NCBI GenBank assembly: GCA_023014485.1
Contig: JAJOZX010000484.1
Location: 671,001 to 735,000 of the forward strand
Direction of reading: 5' to 3'
Length of the DNA stretch: 64,000 bases
DNA from: Bathynomus jamesi
Taxonomy: Eukaryota > Arthropoda > Malacostraca > Isopoda > Cirolanidae
Part shown: one piece after another, positions 21,134-32,484 of the stretch
How positions within the stretch are numbered: the stretch's first letter is position 1
Layout: each line of letters opens with the position of its first letter
Notes under the pieces: generated by a model
The model's input: the letters and a program-made list of their open reading frames with translations, nothing else
Database searches by the model: none
Told to the model about the DNA's origin: nothing
Program-made: the position numbers and the translations under genes

Positions 21134-24112
21134 CGTTGTTCTTATTTAGACTTAAATTTAAAATTTTGCGATTTTTATGAATGCACCCTCGGATATTGTG
21201 CGAATAGCTATAAAAACTAATCCTATAAAGTTTGAGAGCGATCGCATAATTTTTACTACTTCCCCCGAGTACTTTTGTATTCTCCCCCGGGTGGATAGTG
21301 TTGTACATTTTTTGAAAATTGTCGTTGCGGAATGCCGTTGGATGGAACTGATATCTTCGGCATGTCAGTACTTTATAGTTGAAATGACCTGGAGGAGGAA
21401 CTGAAGCTGGTCCTCGTCCTTTGTCAGTGCCAGGCTGTAGTCCTGCATCATAGCGACGCCGCGCTCGGCGAAGTCGTTAGTGACGCGGAGACTCGCCACC
21501 CTCCACGCGGAGACTCGCCACCCTCCGCGCGGCGGCGGCATACCTTGGGTCACTGGGCCACTCCGCTGGGTCGGAGAACAGGAAGGCGCCCTCGATGCCT
21601 AGCACGTGGATCAAAAGCCTCGATGAATGGGTGACGAAATCCGCGAGGGTCTTGCCGTTCACCACACCCGGCTTCGGCTTGACGACGACGCGCTTCGGGG
21701 AGCTGTCCGAGCCCTCCTGCTCCTCGAGCGCCTTCACCATTATCCTCTTTGTCTCCGTAGATGTGTTGTCATCGAAGAAGGCGAGCGACACGAGTGGCTG
21801 GCTCAGATACCACAGGTGCCGGCGCGCGAAGCCGTCGACCAGAACCTTGGCGAGCGCCTTGTCCTCTTAGCCGACGAGGTCCTGGAGGAGGGCAAGGTCG
21901 TTCGCCGGGGCGGCGGCGGGGTTCGGTGAAGCGAACCAGACCGGGACGTAGAGGGCAAGGGCGAAGTTGATGAATCGCCTGAGACCGTTCCGCTCCCGCG
22001 CGGTGAGGACCAACTGTTCGCGGAACAGGACCATCTTGAAGCAATAAATGGCCTTCGCCATCTAGCGCGCGCGGTGGAGGGCGCCTGGGGGCATGAACCG
22101 GATGCCGCGCGTGGGCACGCCGCCGAGGACGATAATGGACAGCTCCAAGAGCTCGCGGTAGTCATCGCGCGGCTGTTGCTGTGAGAGGTGGAAATGGTAG
22201 CGGGCGATGAGGTCGTCGCGCGTGTCCATGAGGGCCGCCGTTGCCTCCTCGTCGTCGATGACCAGGTGGCGCTCGGTGTTGATGGAATCCCACCGTTCCT
22301 TGAATAGCTTGAAGAGCTGGACGTTGGGACCAGAGGAGGCGCGGAAACACGGCGGCAGGCAAGGTTGAGTAGATCCTTGCCCAGCTTCTGTTCGATGAGC
22401 ACGCAGGCGCCCGCGCGCGCGCGTCGGTGTTGGACGCCGTCGTATCGAAGCTCAGGCCGGCGACGCGGTTTGCGATGCCCCAGTCCTCCAGCGCCTCGAC
22501 GACAGCGTCCGCCATTGCTTGACCAGTGCCGGTGGCGAGCTTTGGGACAGCGAGGAGCTTGGCGACTCCTTCGCCGGAGACAAGGACGGGCAGCCGTTCG
22601 ACGTCGTCCGCGTCTCCCGTCACGTCGGCCACCAGCTTCCCGTCCTAGTGTACGATGAGCGGGGTGTCGGGCGCAAATGTCCACTTGATGACGGCGGCAG
22701 CTTCCTTGTGGTGCTTGATGCGCGAGTGGTAGAACTACGACCGGTTGACGATGAGTTCGGCAACATTGTGCCCAAGACTCTCGGCAATCGCCGCCACGAC
22801 GTGGACCGCCTTGTTGTCTGTGATGTGTGCACGGTCGAGCGCGGCGGCCACCTTCAGTGTGATGACCTGCTGTCGCCCGCGGCGTTTCGGCGGCGGAGGG
22901 CTGGCGGCGCTGGGTGTCGACGGCTGGGCGTGGGCGTCGTTGCTTTGTCAAGGGCGCCATGGGCTGCTCTCGCTGGAGCTGGAGTCCAGTTTGAGTTTGG
23001 TCACTTCCACCTCAGCACGCTTCCGTTCTGCCTCCTCCTGGCGCGCACGATCCTCTGTGATGCGATGCGCCTGTCGTGCCTCACGCTCGGCGAGGAGGCG
23101 GTCGACACCGAGCATTGCCTCACGCCGACCGTACTCGCGCTGGGCCAGGAGAAACGCCTTGTCCTCCTGAATGACGAGCACCTTCAGCACGTTCCCGTGG
23201 GCGATATCGAATAGATTGTTGAGACCGCGCGTCCAGGCGCTCCGCTTGTTCACGAGGAACGGCATGGTCGCCTGCGTTTCCTTGCGCATCAGGTTCGTCC
23301 ACTCCTCGTGCAACTTGATGAGCTTCTGGGCGCAACGATGATGAACGGAGGTCGGGATCCGGCCGATTTCCCAAAACTCGCGGACTTCGTTGATGACGAT
23401 ATCAGCCGCCATCCGTATTGTCTGTTTGCCAATGATGTGCACATGGAAGAAGCGGCGCAGGACCTCTCCTTTCAATGGCAGCTTTGAGTCGGTCAGGGAC
23501 TGGCAGATGGGTGGCCTACCAGAAACACCTTGGTTGACTTTCGCGTCGTACGCTTAACAGTTGCAGTCGATGACATGATTTCAAGTCTGTGAAGGGAAAA
23601 ATGTTAAAACTTATTAGAAAAATAGACACCTTATAACATGAAATATAACGATTAATATAAATTAATGATATAGATTTAAATAATGAATTAAAATGAAATG
23701 ATATAAAATTAAAATATGATTCCCTCGCTAGCAAGCTAACATTGTCATCTACAAGTTTACTTTTCCACAATTTATTTGAGAAATCAATACCTTGGAGGCT
23801 TGGCTTCTAGGCCTATAAGGCAAAACGAAACTAAAATATCTGCACAACCGACTCCGACGCTAGGATGGCAATAACTGAGTTACTGCGTAATATTATTTAC
23901 AAAAACCGAACGCATTAGGAGGCGGAGCAATCGAAAAAGCAACCCAAAAGTTCACTGAGTTCACAGGGGAGAAAATACAAAAATGACTGGGATAGGTTTT
24001 AAAAATTATCCGATTGCTCTCAAACTTCACACGATTTGTTTTTATGTCTATTCGCACAATATCCGGGGGCGCAGTCATAATTAAAAAGTCGCAAAATAAG
24101 AACAACCCTAAT
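21131..24112 (-). mobile_element. TIR element with TTAGGGTTGTTCTTATTT-type ends and GC-rich cargo gene
   Basis: The left end reads TTAGCGTTGTTCTTATTT (21131-) and the right end is the complement of TTAGGGTTGTTCTTATTTTG (ending 24112-24113). Inward similarity continues for about 180 bp: 'cggatattgtgcgaata' is in both arms (left about 21190, right complement about 24050). Flanks are (TA)n, so the target duplication cannot be read. The interior, 21365-23576, is strongly GC-rich against AT-rich surroundings and holds one broken minus-strand gene. This is an autonomous-type element now inactive. Confidence 0.75.
21365..23576 (-). pseudogene. GC-rich gene of an unnamed transposon protein family, frameshifted
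   Basis: Reading starts at ATG 23576 (MSSTATVKRTTRKSTKVFLV), shifts frame near 23495, and then has long coherent stretches: 23475-22948 (FFHVH, TIRMAADIVINEV, HEEWTNLMRK, LFDIAHGN, FLLAQREYGRREAMLGVD), about 22830-22400 (KWTFAPDTPLIVHWDGK, GLSFDTTASNTD), 21791-21477 (LVSLAFFDDNTS, KTLADFVT) and 21553-21365 (ERGVAMMQDYSLALTKDEDQ). I know this arrangement from uncharacterised, repeat-associated proteins in arthropods and cnidarians; no biochemical role is established to my knowledge. The DTTASNTD block resembles the first catalytic-Asp region of DDE transposases (inference). A 385-aa minus ORF and several plus ORFs here are GC-driven shadows. Confidence 0.65.
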
Positions 24113-24912
24113 ATATATTGTATATATCAAACCGTATCTTTCTGAGTCATGCACCCTTTTCCTCATTGCATCCGTAAGTCCCCTGAAGCAGGGTGAGTCT
24201 GAAAAAATTCAGTTAAAACCAAACCTTTTCTCGCGACCACTTTATTTTACATAAGATATTTCTACGTTTAGGTGGCAGCAGTGTTTATTCAAACAGACTA
24301 AATTTTCTTGTGTGCATGTACCAACGTGTGTAGACACGAACAAATCGCTGACCGAGCGATCTCCCTTTTCTTGTCTGCAGATAAGAAAACATCCATGCAG
24401 AAACATGCGCGGTCGAAAGTCTTTTGTGTGGATGTGCATTAAAGAGCAATCCACTTATCCAAGCAAATGAAACATTTAAATTAACATAAACAAGAGCAGC
24501 GCATATGCACAGACGGAGAAAGTTTCGAGAAACAACTTTGTGACCTATTTTCATTCACAAATTTTTTTTTATATATAGATTTTTCGTTTATGGAAAGGCA
24601 AAAAGGACAATCTCTGCAATACTTGGGCAAAGTGTAACGGATCAAGAGGCACATTTCAGGTTTTGTACAATTAACCTCCCTAAATTCAAAAATGAAAACA
24701 AAATTTTTTTGTGACAAGTGCAACATCTCCTTTTTTGCATGTGAAAATCGTGAAAATTGCTAATTACCCATAACTTTTGGACACTTGCTTTCCTAGGGTT
24801 TGAGCTATCATTTGACCCCTTACAATGTACTGCTTTTCAGGAAAAATAGAAAAATTTATTTTTGGAATAAACATATACACTGTAGGTAGGTAGGTAGGCA
24901 GACTAGATAGTT

Positions 24913-27100
24913 TTATTTAGTAAATGATACATTAAAATCTTGTTTAGTTTTGAATGACGGCATAAAGTCACGGGATTTAAGTACTGCTCTAATGTAACCA
25001 TCTCTTGAATCCTTTCCATACACTGCCCCAGACACTTCAGTTACCATCCTAACACAGCGTTCTACATCTTGGGAGTGACATGGTATCCGGACAACAAGGG
25101 GCTCTTCAGTGATCTTATCGAGTTGTTCGACAGAGAACTGCTTCGTGAGTGGTGGTTCCATTGTGCACTCCTCCACTGGTGGAAGTAAATCTTTCAAATT
25201 CTGAGCACTTTGTTTGATCTTTGGTGGCCGAAATTCTCTGACTTGCTGTTGAGCAGGTTTGGGAGCTCGTCGAATGGTCTTGATTACATCGATGGCCAAT
25301 TTTTAGTTTGCTTGATCTGCAAGCATTGCCAGTAGAACATTTTCAGGGTGAGCCCAATATGCATTTCTTTGGATCACAGGCCATGTGACAGTCTTGCTAG
25401 CTGGTGGCAGTAATTGTAGCAGCTTGATTTGCTCCAGGAAATGTTTAGGGCCATCTGTGCACCTTGGATGGCATTTGATGCTAAACCACAAGGGTTCATA
25501 GTAGCACACGACAAACTGTGTGAGTGAATACAGTTCATCACTTGGCTGCGCCATCGCTACATATAGCCGACAAATTCTGCTGGCAGTTGTAACTCATCTT
25601 GCATGGGAGATTGGTCCAGGCTTCTCTCGTAGAAGATCTTCATTAATGACACCAGTCCTTATCGCTTTCATCATTCTGTAGAGGTAGGCTTGGTCACGAC
25701 TCAATTCAGTAAGGTCAACATCCGGGAGAGTGTGGCCATCAGCAATACATTGAATTCCTCTAGAGGAAAGTGGCAAACTTTCACATGTGGCCAAAGCTTT
25801 GCCAATTGGTCCTTTCCATTGAGTTGCAGATTCTGTTGGGCCGATGAGTTCCTTGCACAAGTGGCGCAGTGGGAGTTCATTTAAATGCAGACTACATATG
25901 AACCAGTGCAAAGGGCGACCCAGGCGGCACTCTAGCAGGTATATTGCTCCACTTCTGTGCCCTGTATTTGTGGCTGTGCTGTCGGCTCCCACTACAATTA
26001 TCTTGTCTGCAATACCCATTTCTTCAATCGCATTTTGAAATCCATCCGCAATGATAGTGCCAGCTCCTCGTTCCAGTGTCAGATGGCTTAGATAGAAGGT
26101 TCCAGGCTCTCCGACCAGCACATAGTGGTCCTCAACTTTCTTTGTGCTGTACTATTTATTCCTCTTTTTCTCTTTGACAAGTGTCATGTCTTTCCTCCCA
26201 TCAAAAAATAAAGCAGTGACTTCCACATCGTGGTAAGTTACTCGTTCCTTCAGATCCCTCCGTACCTTCTGCCGTGCTCTCCATACTTTGTGGTGGTCAA
26301 TTACGTTTATCTGATCATCAGAACTAATGATGCCATAGTCAACCAATGTTGCAGTGCTGACAGCTGCAGCAGCCCTGTTCGATACACCATACCGGTCAGC
26401 TTCCAAAGCAACAGTGGGAATCGGTGTGATGTTCCTGTCCTCCTGGGCACTATCACCCATCCACTCATCACCAACACTTTCACCACTGGAGTCTGCTTCT
26501 GCTTGAGCTGATTCGACCACATCTGCAGAGGATGCTACCTCTTGCCGTTCCGTTTTTCTTCTATTCTCTTCTTCTTGTCTTTCTTGCATCCGATCCTCTC
26601 TTGACTTCCTTCTTTCCATCATCTGAGTCACATTCGTATCCATCCGACTGATCTCATGATCCGCGTGGTTCTCTGGTCGATCAGAAAGGCATGCTCTCGT
26701 CGTGGAACTTTCATTTCTTTTTCACAGTGGCATGCAGACAGATCATCGCATTGGCAGACAGCTATGTCAAACAATTGATTCAGGCTTTCCTCGAACTTCT
26801 TGGTTTTTGTGGCCTGCTTGCCTTGCTTCGATGCTTGTGAGCCTTTTTCCATCAATCGGAGCAGCTTGGTCTTCACATTCTTGATTGGCTGTGATGGAAT
26901 GTTAGCACGATTCCAAAGGTCAATGAGTGTTTGGCATACCTCCGGAAGAATCTCTCTGTTGCTGGTGTACTTGTTCTCCTTCAAGAAGAGGAAATGCCTT
27001 GCAACTTGTATACGGGTTGGAAGTTCAGACAGAGGAAGCTCTGATAGTGGAGAACCAAAGACAATGTGGCTGGCAGATCCCCGTGTTCTTTGCGTGCTCA
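24913..27100 (-). pseudogene. Transposon-type protein gene with D-S-T-A-T-N-T-G motif, broken
   Basis: The start ATG at 27100 (MSTQRTRGSASHIVFGSPLS) leads into a 150-aa N-terminal region (RIQVARHFLFLKEN, KFEESLNQLFDIAVCQC, EKEMKVPRREHAFLIDQRT), which shifts frame near 26650. The next stretch (26643-26155) has a Lys/Arg/Glu-rich coiled part and LFFDGRKDMTL. After another break, 26121-25594 has VGADSTATNTGHRSGAIYLL and RPLHWFICSLHLNELPLRHL; 25554-24913 completes the C-terminus. I associate this family with arthropod repeat proteins and with proteins reported from a wasp bracovirus genome (recollection, unverified). It is distantly like the 21-24 kb gene: both have D-[ST]-T-A-x-N-T then Gly-Ala and Leu-Gly-[RK]. 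Confidence 0.6.
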
Positions 27101-27185
27101 TTGTACCAGCAAAACTCAACAAGTATCACACAGGAACACTGAAACTAAAACACAAACGTATAAATAAAAAAATATATATGATTAT

Positions 27186-27187
27186 GA

Positions 27188-27246
<59 letters not shown>
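27186..27246. repeat. (TA)n microsatellite
   Basis: An uninterrupted TA run of about 60 bp upstream of the gene at 24.9-27.1 kb, with a shorter run at 27280-27290. Confidence 0.9.
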
Positions 27247-27249
<3 letters not shown>

Positions 27250-27850
27250 CTTCGTTTATTGGTAAACAATAAGTTTACCAATATATATATATAAAAATAT
27301 ACTGCACACACGTATGTATTATGTATATAAATATCCATAGGTATGTATATATACACCCTAAGACATATTACAAACTTATAAACAATGTAAAACACAACAA
27401 AACAAAGAAATGTGTATAATGTATATATCACAAAACGCACCTTTCGTTAGTACCTTGGGGTTTTTGAACACCCCATCCACAGAAAAAACACTTGTTTCTC
27501 TCAAGCGAACTAGCGTAGAACTAAGAAATTCCAGGGGATGACTCACTGAGAATAATTAGAAAGCTGCCAGAAGTACCATGTCAGTCAGTGTTGCCAACTG
27601 TAATTAACAAGAATTTTGTATTTTTTACATGCGAAAAAGGTGTTCTGCTTGTTGCAGAAAATTTTTGATTTCTTTTCTGATTTCTGATTTCTGATTTTTT
27701 ATTTCTTTTCTGATTTCTTTTCCACGTAAATTGCACATGCTTATGCGCAGATAGAGTAGATTTAGAGAAAACTAAACTATTTTCATTCATAGTAAGAAAA
27801 CCATACGAAAACCATACATTGCACATTCATAAATACTTTTGATACAGCTT

Positions 27851-28552
27851 TTTAAGCGACTTTATTATTATTTTGCCTTACGACAGCAAGTTTAAATATT
27901 TACCGTTTGGAGCCAAAGGTGAAACATGTTATATCAGAAAAATTACGTGTGGAAACTTTGAAACATTTGCGAATCACTTACGGATCCAAAATCCATAGGG
28001 AACATTTGTTTCGCAACAAAATGGTCCTGGTGTGAAGTAACTGCATCAGTTACGAATCAAATTCAGTGTATGGAATACTGAGAAAGAATTGTGTTACAAT
28101 GTTTCCAAAATTGGTGCAATGGGGCATGTGAACGTGAATACTCATTTTTAAGTGGACCATAGAAACATATTTTGATTAAATAACTTTTACAGTGTAGTCG
28201 AATGAAAAGCAAGTAAGACCGCATAAAGAAACATGATGAAGGACACCGTTAAATGAGAAAATAGTTGAATATATAAATATACAGAAGCGTACTTAGCATT
28301 TTGCCGCCCCTAGGCACGGAAATTGTCACCACAGTGGCTTATAGTTCTACCATCTTATATCGCTAGTTTGCTATTAGAGGCTGCCGTTCTTTTTATTTTA
28401 AAACTTATTTGTGAATCCATTTAATTTGTTAGTGCTTATAAGTTATTTATTTTCTGTTTTTGTTTTCTTTGCCCTATTTTTGTTGAAATACGACAAAATT
28501 TGCTGCCCTAGGCAGGTGCCTACTCTTCCTATATGTAAATCCGCCAATATAC
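27851..28552. other. Unassigned DNA with remnants of a dispersed repeat
   Basis: No gene. Two related fragments, 'ccgcccctaggcac' (about 28303) and 'gctgccctaggcaggtgcc' (about 28502), bracket 200 bp, suggesting an old repeat. The rest is AT-rich. Confidence 0.35.
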
Positions 28553-29807
28553 CAGGTAAACCAAAAAAAACTATTACCCAACTTTTGAAAAAATATTGTG
28601 GCTCACCCTTTATATTGATCTTACTGCTGAGGCCGTATGTTGTACCCTTACTTTTACTCTTTCAAACGCTGGCTTTGAATCTAGATTCAACGCCCCAGGA
28701 GTAGAGGTACAGGCTCACAACTGGAGGGAGGTATCAGAATATGGTGCTCAATTGAAAGGCGGTCAAAGTCAGCAACTGATACTTTCAGATGACAGTCAGT
28801 TTCTCCATAAATAATTAATTTTCCTAATTTTTACACAAAATAATTAATTTATTTCCTTTTTCATTTCAGACCATCATTCTGCTGTAGTTGGTGAACAAGT
28901 TACAACATAATGAAATACTCTTTGGAAGATGAAGTATTGATATTGAACCTGCGTAAGGAGAAACACTGGGGTACAAAACGAATGAAGAAAGCACTTTCAA
29001 ATAAACGATGGACGATACCTGGACTTCAATATCTCATAAAGAAAATCATCGATATCGCAGGGTCGACCAAACAAAAAGAAGGCAATGGAAGGCCAAAAAC
29101 ATCATGTACTGAGGAAAATATTGACATGGTTTCATCCATGATATGCAGTCAAGAAGAACGGCCCAACACCCACAAGTCCGTTAGAGAAATTTCAAAAAGT
29201 ACTGGTATTTCTCGCTCTAGTGTTCGTCGTATAGTAAAAGATGATCTTGGTCTTAAATGTTTTAAAAGAGGCGAAGTTCATAAGCTCTCTGCATCAAATA
29301 AGCAAGCAAAATGACGAAGTTTATGGAAGACAGGACAAAAAAATTTATCATTCTAGATCGACTTTGTAGGGAACGGCCGCATTTTTCTCAAAAAGTCATG
29401 GTTTCCATCTTTATTTCAAAGTTAGGGAAGTCGGAGATTGTTTTTGTTGATCAAAATGCCAAAATCAATTTTGCTTATCACCAGAAAAAAATCCTTCATG
29501 CGGTACTGCCGTCGATAAGGGAGAAGTCAAGAATGGCGAGCAAGCGTGTATTGATAAAGGAGGAGGACACATTCCGCATAATCTTGGACTCAATTAGGTA
29601 ATTGTATAGAAACAGAAAGTTTTTCTACCCGTGTCTGTATAACAGCGAATTACAAAATAATGGTTACAGTTAGCAAAAATCCCACCTCAACACGAGATAG
29701 ACCATGAAATTCTATACAGGACACATATATTAATTATACAAATAAGATTTGATTAAAGTAAAATTATATTGTTCAAAATCATGGTAATAGTTTTTTGGCC
29801 CACCCTG
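28553..29807 (+). mobile_element. Tc1/mariner-type element, inactive
   Basis: The left end 'caggtaaaccaaaaaaaact' (28553-) matches the complement of the right end (CAGGGTGGGCCAAAAAACTA, ending 29807), with 'attacc' and a TTTTGAA-A-ATAT motif following in both; TA flanks both sides. The interior holds the transposase remnant described separately. Confidence 0.65.
28908..29600 (+). pseudogene. Tc1/mariner superfamily transposase remnant
   Basis: The first frame (28910-29314) encodes the DNA-binding half: 'LEDEVLILNLR' start, 'STGISRSSVRRIVKDDLGLK' helix-turn-helix, GRPKTS AT-hook-like hinge and 'CFKRGEVHKLSASNKQAK'. The second frame (29311-29601) has PHFSQKVMVSIFISKLGKS and AKINFAYHQKKILHAVLPSI, which in relatives lie between the first and second catalytic Asp. 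The block with the first Asp is missing at the junction and the region with the second Asp and third residue is lost after 29601, so the enzyme is dead. Confidence 0.75.
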
Positions 29808-29832
29808 TATATATATATATATATGATACACC

Positions 29833-29889
<57 letters not shown>

Positions 29890-29891
29890 AC

Positions 29892-29929
<38 letters not shown>

Positions 29930-29953
29930 ACACCCTATATATATATATATATA
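29808..29953. repeat. (TA)n array broken by 'gatacaccct' units
   Basis: TA runs are interrupted three times by 'gatacaccct'. The interruptions resemble ends of mariner-type elements ('caccctgta'), hinting that repeated insertion and loss, or slippage of one end, built this tract. Confidence 0.75.
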
Positions 29954-30859
29954 CAGGGCGTCCCAAAAAAATGTATACACACTTTAAATACTTATAAAGG
30001 CAGTGTTTATTAAAATACATTTCATTTTCAAAATGTAATAGAATCTACAGACATTATTTAATTGTTTTGTCAACGCCTGTTTTCAAACTGACGTCCGTTC
30101 TGGTCCAGGCACTGCTGATAACGCGAAGCAATGGAATCGCAAACATCACGAAACATTTCGTTTGGTATTTGTGTGCATTCTCGTTCAATGGCTGCTCTCA
30201 ATTCAGCGACTGTTGCAGGTTTTATAGCGTAGACTTTGTCTTTTAAGTATCCCCATAAAAAAAAGTCTAGTGGTGTGAGGTCTGGTGAACGCGGAGGGTA
30301 TTCTACGAAACCCCTTCGTCCAATCCACATCCACATCGTGCCAAGTACCACTCGCAATACTCCACTCTTCGGTCCGGATCATCTTCATTAATAGCATGGA
30401 CTAATCTTGGAATGTAACTTTTCCATTGACAGCGCTTCAAAATGCGTTGGACAGACGATTCTGAAATTCCTACCTCACGACTCGCTTGCCGCACAGATTT
30501 TCTTGGACTTTGGTGATACGTTTCCAGTACTCTTTCTTGCTTTGTGGGGCTTGTCGATATCCGTGGTCTTCCGGAACGCTTCTTGTGGACATTCTGAACA
30601 GTTCCATCGGCTTAAAACTTATCTCTAATTCGAGTGATGGTAAGTCGCGTTGGTGGATCTGTTTGAAACTCCCTCCTAAACTGTCTTTGCACTTCAACTG
30701 CGTTTTCACACTTCCAGTAGCATTTTAGAATGAATTTCCTTTGTTCAAAGCTTAGTCTGACTGCCATTATTAATTCTAATGGGTTTAACTTGGAAAGAAA
30801 GAAACATCAATTGAGCTATCAGCTGTTAAAGTGTGTATACATTTTTTTGGGACGCCCTG
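29954..30859 (-). mobile_element. Internally deleted mariner-like element, CAGGGCGTCCC ends
   Basis: Perfect TIRs: CAGGGCGTCCCAAAAAAATG continues as 'tatacacactttaa' at the left (29954-) and as its complement at the right (to 30859), with TA on both sides inside TA repeats. At 906 bp it is shorter than a full mariner (about 1.3 kb). It is a recent-looking non-autonomous derivative. Confidence 0.85.
30070..30765 (-). pseudogene. Mariner-like transposase with deleted catalytic centre
   Basis: On the minus strand the N-terminal part (about 30765-30320) encodes a helix-turn-helix ([20 protein letters not shown]) and the hinge before the catalytic core, in several frames. It then joins at about 30345-30320 directly to the C-terminus ([33 protein letters not shown], then a terminal QFENRR and stop near 30070). 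The first and second catalytic Asp regions are absent; only the last Asp (in TPLDFF) remains. It cannot be active but the intact TIRs could be mobilised by a relative. Confidence 0.75.
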
Positions 30860-30894
30860 TATATATATATATATATATATATATATGTCTATGT

Positions 30895-31480
30895 GTGTGT
30901 GATACAACTCAGAATGGTTTCCTGAGAAACTTTTATGTTACACACAGACCGTGCATAGAACAAGGAACTCTTCTGGGAAAATTAAATCCACTATAGTCCG
31001 AATAAGTAATGGTAAATAACAAACATTATAGTTTTTTCTTTTTCATGATGTTAGCCCGAAGTGGGCAACAGGTCACTCACAAAGACGTCCCAAAATATAG
31101 CTTCCCTTACCAGCTATCTGCCAAGCAGATAGGATCCAGCTTTGGGACAGGATCTAGGGCTTAAAGCAGCCTAGCCCCTCTACATTCAAAACCTCAATCT
31201 AAGCAAGAAACTTGTTGCATTCACGTCAGATTAAATGCATCAAAGAAAAAGGGGTAACTATTGTATTTTTAGCCAAAATCCAAAACTTAAACCTCAACTG
31301 GGAAATTGAGCGTCCATTTTTCAAGGCACTTAACACGTCTGTTTAATGTGATACAACTCAGAATGGCTCCCTGGTGAGGGAAGCTATATTTTGGGACCTC
31401 TTTGTGAGTGATCCGTTGCCCACGTCGGGCTAACATTGTGAAAAAGAAAAACTATAGTGTTTGTCATTTACCATTAGAGT
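30895..31480. repeat. Diverged copy of the 456-bp array unit, also head-to-head
   Basis: From about 30903 one full unit can be followed: 'ctcagaatggtttcctgaga', then 'gttacacacagaccgtgcat', through to 'ctcagaatggctccctg' at 31358-31375. At about 31373 the sequence switches to the opposite orientation ('gtgagggaagctatattttg', 'cccacgtcgggctaacattg'). It differs at many positions from the 15-20 kb units. The same inverted layout in an old copy suggests that the palindromic form is a recurring property of this family. Confidence 0.8.
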
Positions 31481-32104
31481 AGATTTAGAAGTGTAGGTTA
31501 CACTATATAAGCCATAAATGGTCGTGGTAGTCTGCTGCAGAAATTTGCTATACGGAGAACTCTTTAATTGACCTCGTGTTTACAGATAATAAAAAAGCTC
31601 ATTCGAGAGGTTAAAGGTATACCTTCTCTGTCAGTGGATTCGGATCATCACTTTATCCTAGGTAAAATCCGTTTGCCACGGCTGGCCCCGACACTGAAGT
31701 CGAAACTTTGACGAACGAAAGTAAAAAATTACTTGATCGTGAAGTAACGAAAAAATATCATCGGACACTGGCAGAGGAACTTGCAGATGACATGGTTGCC
31801 CAAGCTGTAAAGCGATGCTTGAAAATACTGAAAGAGGCTATAAATAATTTCGATGAGGAAACTACTGTGTTTGGTGTATGTTGGAGGAAATAGAAGAAAT
31901 CGCACGGTTAAACAATAAAGGACAACTAAGGCAGGTTCCTAACAGACCCTGCCCATACTGACATAAGATGAGAGGAGTATTTCTCAGAATTACTAAATGT
32001 GACGCACAACTAACATTAATACGTTTGGGAATCTCTACTTTGTTGAAAGTAGAGTAGGGATTCCGGCATATGGAAAATGGTAAGTCGCCGGGCATTCACG
32101 AAAT

Positions 32105-32484
32105 CAGTGATGTAGGACTCGATAACGGTCTCGAAACCTTTTTTTCTGGTCCCGGTCTCGGTCTCGGTCATGGTGGTCTCGACTACATCACTGTGATGTT
32201 CCTCAAATGCAACGAACACCTATCTTGTTTCAAGTAAGCAGTTGACTGCTGAAAAATGTCATAAACTATGAATTTGTGAATAAATTAATGGTAAATTTTG
32301 CAATTGTCATTTGATAACCTTTTTAAAATTTTTATTCTTGAATGTGAAATACAGAGTTTAGAAATCAGACATTACACAATATCGAATACATGCAAAAATT
32401 ACATATGGTCCCGGTTTCGAGACCCGTCTCGAGACCTTTTTTCTGGTCTCGGTCTCAGCCATGGTGGTGTCGACTACATCACTG
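32105..32484. mobile_element. Non-autonomous hAT element (MITE), 380 bp
   Basis: Ends are CAGTGATGTAG (32105) and its complement CTACATCACTG (to 32484). Flanks are 'cacgaaat' (32097-32104) and 'aacgaaat' (32485-32492), an 8-bp target duplication with one mismatch, typical of hAT. The inside is built from 'ggtctcg'-like repeats. Removing the insert and one flank gives continuous LINE coding sequence, which confirms the boundaries. Confidence 0.8.

Larger units (their letters stand above)
24480..27850 (-). mobile_element. Second TIR-like element carrying a related gene
   Basis: Sequence near 24690-24770 (with 'ttttttgcatgtgaaaat') matches in inverted orientation sequence near 27590-27665 (complement 'ctttttcgcatgtaaaaaat'), on both sides of the gene. 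Outer ends and target duplication are not clear. The GC content is moderate, unlike the neighbour at 21-24 kb. The limits given are approximate. Confidence 0.45.

Noticed and set aside
21803..22960. 385-aa minus-strand ORF, the longest in the GC-rich element
   Set aside because: Arg/Pro/Ser-rich composition typical of a GC-rich shadow frame; the family motifs lie in the other minus frames.
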